Shown here: positions 34,245-37,678 of the stretch, piece by piece | How the letters are laid out: each line of letters begins with the position of its first letter | How positions within the stretch are numbered: position 1 is the stretch's first letter | Source: Bacillota bacterium | GTDB taxonomy: Bacteria; Bacillota; Clostridia; Lutisporales; Lutisporaceae | Reading direction: 5' to 3' | NCBI GenBank assembly: GCA_023230985.1 | Contig: JALNWH010000004.1 | Location: forward strand, 1 to 37,678 | DNA length: 37,678 nt | The notes under the pieces: generated by a model | Told to the model about the DNA's origin: nothing | The model's input: only the letters and a program-made list of their open reading frames with translations | The model's database searches: none | Made by a program: the position numbers and the translations under genes

Positions 34245-35708
34245 ATGAATGAAAACAATATATCCTACTGGATTGATTCGACACAAGATACGAATTTTCC
34301 GGTTTTGGATAACGATATCACCGTTGATGTGGTTATAGTAGGGGGTGGGCTGTCAGGTCTGATGGCGGCTTATTTTTTAAAAAAAGAGGGCATTAACGTT
34401 GCAATTTTAGAGGCGATGAAATTGGCAAAGGCTACGACAGGTAATACAACAGCTAAAATTACATCCCAGCACAATCTTATATATGACAAAATAAAAAAAT
34501 CCATGAGCATAGAGATGGCCAAGCAATATGCCGATGCAAACGAATCGGCAATAAAGACCATTTCCGATATTATCACTATGGATAAAATTGATTGCGATTT
34601 TGAAAGGAAAGATGCTTATGTCTATACTCAAGAGAAAAAATATGTTAAAAAGATTGAAAAAGAGGTAGACACTGCTCTATCTGTAGGAATTGATGCAGAA
34701 TACTTGGAGCAAACCCCATTGCCTTTTTCTGTTTTAGCTGCTATGCGTTTTACCAATCAGGCACAATTTCATCCAAGAAAATTTGCTTTATCCATTATAA
34801 ATAGTTTAGCAAACAGCGGAGCTTTGATTTTTGAAGGTACAAGGGCAGTAGATATAAAGGAAGGAAATACATGTGAGGTTATAACAGATAGAGGTAAGAG
34901 GGTTACAGCTAAACACATTATCATCACATCTCATTATCCATTTTACGATGGTAAAGGCATGTACTTCACAAAAATGCATGCTGTTAAATCCTATGTAATC
35001 GGTGTCACAATTCAGGAAAGTTTTCCCGATGGCATGTTTATTACCGCCGAAAATGTACCCGGCAGAAGTTTACGTTACCACCCCATTCCGGAAGGGCAAC
35101 TGGTGTTAATCGGCGGTGAACATCATAAGACAGGTCAAGGGGGAAGTACAATGGTGCATTATGATAATTTGAGGACCTTTGCAAAGGATAATTTTACTGT
35201 AGAGAAAGAGCTATATAGATGGTCTGCTCAGGATTATACTACTTTAGATAATATTCCTTATGTGGGGAGGCTAACATCCGATACTCCTAATATTTATGTT
35301 GCTACAGGCTTTAAAAAGTGGGGAATGACTAATAGTGTGGCTTCAGCAATGATAATTAAGGACTTGATATCAAAGGGCGAAAGCAAATGTCAGGATGTTT
35401 ATAATCCTCAAAGAGGTAATATTGTCGCATCTGCAGCTACATTTACAGTGCAAAATGCTGATGTAGCTTATCAACTTATATCCGGTAAGTTGGAAAGGCC
35501 AGATGCTGATATAGATACAACTTGTACCCATATGGGGTGTGAATTGCAGTGGAATGATGCAGAGGAAACTTGGGATTGTCCCTGTCATGGCTCACGTTTT
35601 GATAATACCGGAGATATTATAGAAGGCCCGGCGCTGTATCCACTAAAGCATTCGGGTGAAGGTAGAAATATAGTGGAGCCAAATGTGTTTAAAGATAAAG
35701 AAAAATAG
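34245..35708 (+). CDS. FAD-dependent oxidoreductase fused to a Rieske [2Fe-2S] domain
   Basis: 487 aa. An N-terminal dinucleotide fold (VVIVGGGLSGLMAAYFLKKEG, ~30-50) belongs to the DAO/glycine-oxidase-like flavoproteins. At the C-terminus a Rieske domain keeps its ligands Cys427-x-His429 and Cys445-x2-His448 (CTHMGCEL ... CPCHGSRFD). Such fusions occur widely in bacteria without an assigned substrate; oxidation of an amine or imino acid with electrons passed to the 2Fe-2S centre is a family-based guess. No signal peptide. It is monocistronic, with AGGAG before the ATG. Confidence 0.92.
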   Translation: MNENNISYWIDSTQDTNFPVLDNDITVDVVIVGGGLSGLMAAYFLKKEGINVAILEAMKLAKATTGNTTAKITSQHNLIYDKIKKSMSIEMAKQYADANESAIKTISDIITMDKIDCDFERKDAYVYTQEKKYVKKIEKEVDTALSVGIDAEYLEQTPLPFSVLAAMRFTNQAQFHPRKFALSIINSLANSGALIFEGTRAVDIKEGNTCEVITDRGKRVTAKHIIITSHYPFYDGKGMYFTKMHAVKSYVIGVTIQESFPDGMFITAENVPGRSLRYHPIPEGQLVLIGGEHHKTGQGGSTMVHYDNLRTFAKDNFTVEKELYRWSAQDYTTLDNIPYVGRLTSDTPNIYVATGFKKWGMTNSVASAMIIKDLISKGESKCQDVYNPQRGNIVASAATFTVQNADVAYQLISGKLERPDADIDTTCTHMGCELQWNDAEETWDCPCHGSRFDNTGDIIEGPALYPLKHSGEGRNIVEPNVFKDKEK

Positions 35709-35793
35709 ACTTCGCTAAGACCTGCAATCCTTTTTACTATCGCCTATTTGCAGTTTATGATATTATATAAGGGATGGTACAGGGGGTGGGAAT

Positions 35794-36972
35794 TTGAAAA
35801 TAATTCATACTGCGGATTGGCATATAGGCAAAATAATACACGAATACTCTATGATTGAAGAGCAGGAATATGCATTAAAACAATTCATAGATATTGTAAA
35901 AGAAGAAAAACCTCATGCAGTTATAATTGCAGGGGATATATATGATAGATCGGTAGCACCTGCAGAAGCTGTGGAATTATTGGACAAGGTGCTGGGGCGG
36001 ATAATATTGGAACTGGAAACACCTGTAATTATTGTTGCCGGTAATCATGACAGCCCGGAGAGATTGAGTTTTGGGAGCGGAATACTAAGGTCAAAAAACC
36101 TTTTCATAGAAGGACTGTTTAAAAAAGATATAGCCAAAGCTGTAATCTATGACGACTACGGTGCAGTTAACTTCTATTTATTACCCTATACGGATCCTGC
36201 CATAGTCAGGAACACATTTCAAGACAGCAGCATAAGAACATATGACCAAGCAATGGGGGCAATAATCCGGTATATAAATAGAAGTTTAAATACAAATGAA
36301 AGAAATATAATGGTTACCCACGGTTATGTAAGAGGGACCAACAAATTAAGTATCTCTGATTCTGAAAGACCCTTATCCATAGGCGGGGCAGATTATGTGG
36401 ATATAAATCATTTCAAGGATTTTCATTATACAGCTCTTGGCCATCTTCACAGGCCGCAAAAAGCCGGAAGTGAAAAGGCGCTTTACTCCGGTTCTTTGTT
36501 AAAATACTCTTTTTCCGAAGTTAACCATGATAAATCAGTGACTATTATCAATATGGATTCAAAAGGAGATATAGATATAAAGCTAAGGAGCATTGTTCCA
36601 AGAAAAGATATGCGAGATTTGGAGGGCAGTTTAAAAGACTTATTAAATCCTACCGTTTATAAAGAAATTGAAACAGAGCATTTCTATAGGATATTGCTTA
36701 CGGATAAAGGTGAAATATTGGATCCTATGGGAAGACTTAAATCCGTATATCCTAATGTAATGCAAATCATGATCAAAGAGCGGATGAAAGATATTGGTGA
36801 AGTCAGAACTGCCGCAGCAAAAGGATATAGAGAAAAATCAAAGATAGAACTATTCTCCGAGTTTTATAAAAGCCTTACCGGCGGCGAATTAGAACCTGAA
36901 AATAAAGAAATAATGAGCAAAACAATAGAGGAAGTAGAAAAAAGAGGTGATGATTTCCATGAAGCCTATTAA
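35794..36972 (+). CDS. sbcD: Nuclease SbcD
   Basis: 392 aa. The calcineurin-type phosphoesterase motifs are complete: DWHIGK, GDIYDRS, GNHDSPERL, THGYVRG and GHLHRPQ. With SbcC it forms the Mre11-Rad50-like complex that opens hairpins and processes protein-blocked DNA ends. The start is TTG 35794 with GGGGGTGGG before it. Its end overlaps the sbcC start by 14 bp. Confidence 0.96.
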   Translation: MKIIHTADWHIGKIIHEYSMIEEQEYALKQFIDIVKEEKPHAVIIAGDIYDRSVAPAEAVELLDKVLGRIILELETPVIIVAGNHDSPERLSFGSGILRSKNLFIEGLFKKDIAKAVIYDDYGAVNFYLLPYTDPAIVRNTFQDSSIRTYDQAMGAIIRYINRSLNTNERNIMVTHGYVRGTNKLSISDSERPLSIGGADYVDINHFKDFHYTALGHLHRPQKAGSEKALYSGSLLKYSFSEVNHDKSVTIINMDSKGDIDIKLRSIVPRKDMRDLEGSLKDLLNPTVYKEIETEHFYRILLTDKGEILDPMGRLKSVYPNVMQIMIKERMKDIGEVRTAAAKGYREKSKIELFSEFYKSLTGGELEPENKEIMSKTIEEVEKRGDDFHEAY

Positions 36973-37678
36973 GCTTACCATGTCCGCCTTTGGCCCCTAT
37001 AAAGATGTGCAAATTATAGATTTTGATTTATTTTTAGGTAATAGTATTTTTTTGATTACAGGAGGGACGGGCTCCGGTAAAACCACTATATTTGATGGTT
37101 TATGCTATGCATTATACGGTATGGCTTCCGGCACGGAGAGAGACGGTGAAAGCCTTAGAAGTCATTTCAGCGGCGAAGATAGGCTCACCTTTGTAGAATT
37201 AGATTTTTTGATAAAAGGAGAAAAATACTTCATCAGAAGAGTTCCAAAACAGATAAGACCTGTAAAAAAAGGTGAAGGCCTTACCGAACAAAAACCGGAA
37301 GCGGAGCTAAGGATACCAAAAGGTAAAGTTATAACAGGAATAGAAAATGTAAACGATGCAATCACAACTTTACTGGGCATGAATTATATGCAGTTTCGGC
37401 AGATAGTTATGATACCTCAGGGAGAATTTAGAGAACTGCTGTTGGCTGATAGCAGAAACCGCGAAGCTATTTTTAGAAAAATATTCGGTACTTACCAATT
37501 TCAAGCTATACAAGATAATCTGGATAAAAAGGCAAGGGAACTAAAAAATGAATTCATTCAATTGGAACAAAAGCGAAATATATATATTAAAAGCATTGAT
37601 TCAACAGGCAACGAGGATTTAAAAGAATTAATCAATGCTGATGATATTAATAAATACGAAGTCTTAGAGACCTTATCC
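36959..37678 (+). CDS. sbcC: Nuclease SbcC ATPase subunit, 3' end cut by the window
   Basis: 240 codons are visible and the frame is open to the window edge. KPIKLTMSAFGPYKDVQIID is the family start, Walker A is GGTGSGKTT (35-43), and the Q-loop region reads MQFRQIVMIPQGEFRELLL. The predicted coiled coil begins near residue 185. The full protein is usually 1000 aa or more, so about three quarters lies outside. The ATG is preceded by AGAGGTGAT and overlaps sbcD by 14 bp, so the two are translationally coupled. Confidence 0.96.
   Translation, partial: MKPIKLTMSAFGPYKDVQIIDFDLFLGNSIFLITGGTGSGKTTIFDGLCYALYGMASGTERDGESLRSHFSGEDRLTFVELDFLIKGEKYFIRRVPKQIRPVKKGEGLTEQKPEAELRIPKGKVITGIENVNDAITTLLGMNYMQFRQIVMIPQGEFRELLLADSRNREAIFRKIFGTYQFQAIQDNLDKKARELKNEFIQLEQKRNIYIKSIDSTGNEDLKELINADDINKYEVLETLS

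Overview
The window looks like chromosomal DNA of a low-GC, anaerobic, endospore-forming Firmicute (class Clostridia or a relative such as Tissierellia). The evidence is AT-rich DNA, strong GGAGG-type ribosome binding sites, frequent TTG starts, the large Bacillus/Clostridium-type SRP RNA, sporulation-linked genes (bofA, ytvI, ricT, AbrB/SpoVT family) and many Fe-S proteins. No tRNA, rRNA, CRISPR array, transposase or phage gene was seen.

Layout. 1-5.7 kb (mostly minus strand): a 150-bp imperfect palindrome, a small coiled-coil protein, a reductive-dehalogenase/QueG-like 4Fe-4S protein, a large membrane GAF-GGDEF-EAL protein and a GNAT acetyltransferase. 6-8.8 kb (plus): the tldD/pmbA metalloprotease pair. 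8.8-22 kb: SRP RNA behind a perfect sigma-A promoter, a membrane HD-GYP phosphodiesterase, dnaX-ybaB-recR, a decayed RelE/ParE toxin remnant, two small transporters, an isoleucine-type T-box leader with ilvN-ilvC-ilvD-ilvB, then DUF2508 (yaaL-like) and bofA. 22-24 kb: an AIM24-family protein, convergent with a YtvI-type membrane protein. 24-30.4 kb: a basic amino acid decarboxylase, the c-di-AMP receptor darA, holB, ricT, a 2[4Fe-4S] ferredoxin, trmN6-like and rsmI methyltransferases, a DUF1858 protein and a divergent abrB-like regulator. 30.5-37.7 kb: an NhaC-type antiporter, spermidine synthase, an NlpC/P60 endopeptidase, an FAD oxidoreductase fused to a Rieske domain, sbcD and a truncated sbcC.

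From known Bacillus subtilis gene order, 8.8-30.4 kb matches the origin-proximal block ffs-dnaX-ybaB-recR-yaaL-bofA ... yaaO-tmk-darA-yaaR-holB-ricT-yabA-yabB-yazA-rsmI-abrB. Here the block is interrupted by an HD-GYP gene and by a T-box ilv operon, and tmk, yaaR, yabA and yazA are missing from their usual places. The window is therefore probably near oriC (inference).

Themes are nucleotide second messengers (c-di-GMP synthesis and breakdown, c-di-AMP sensing), branched-chain amino acid synthesis under isoleucine tRNA control, polyamine synthesis (decarboxylase and SpeE) and DNA replication/repair. I found no convincing new multi-gene system. The most unusual signals are the dispersed palindromic repeats, the 7-bp repeat on the ilvN stop codon, and the rearranged core block.
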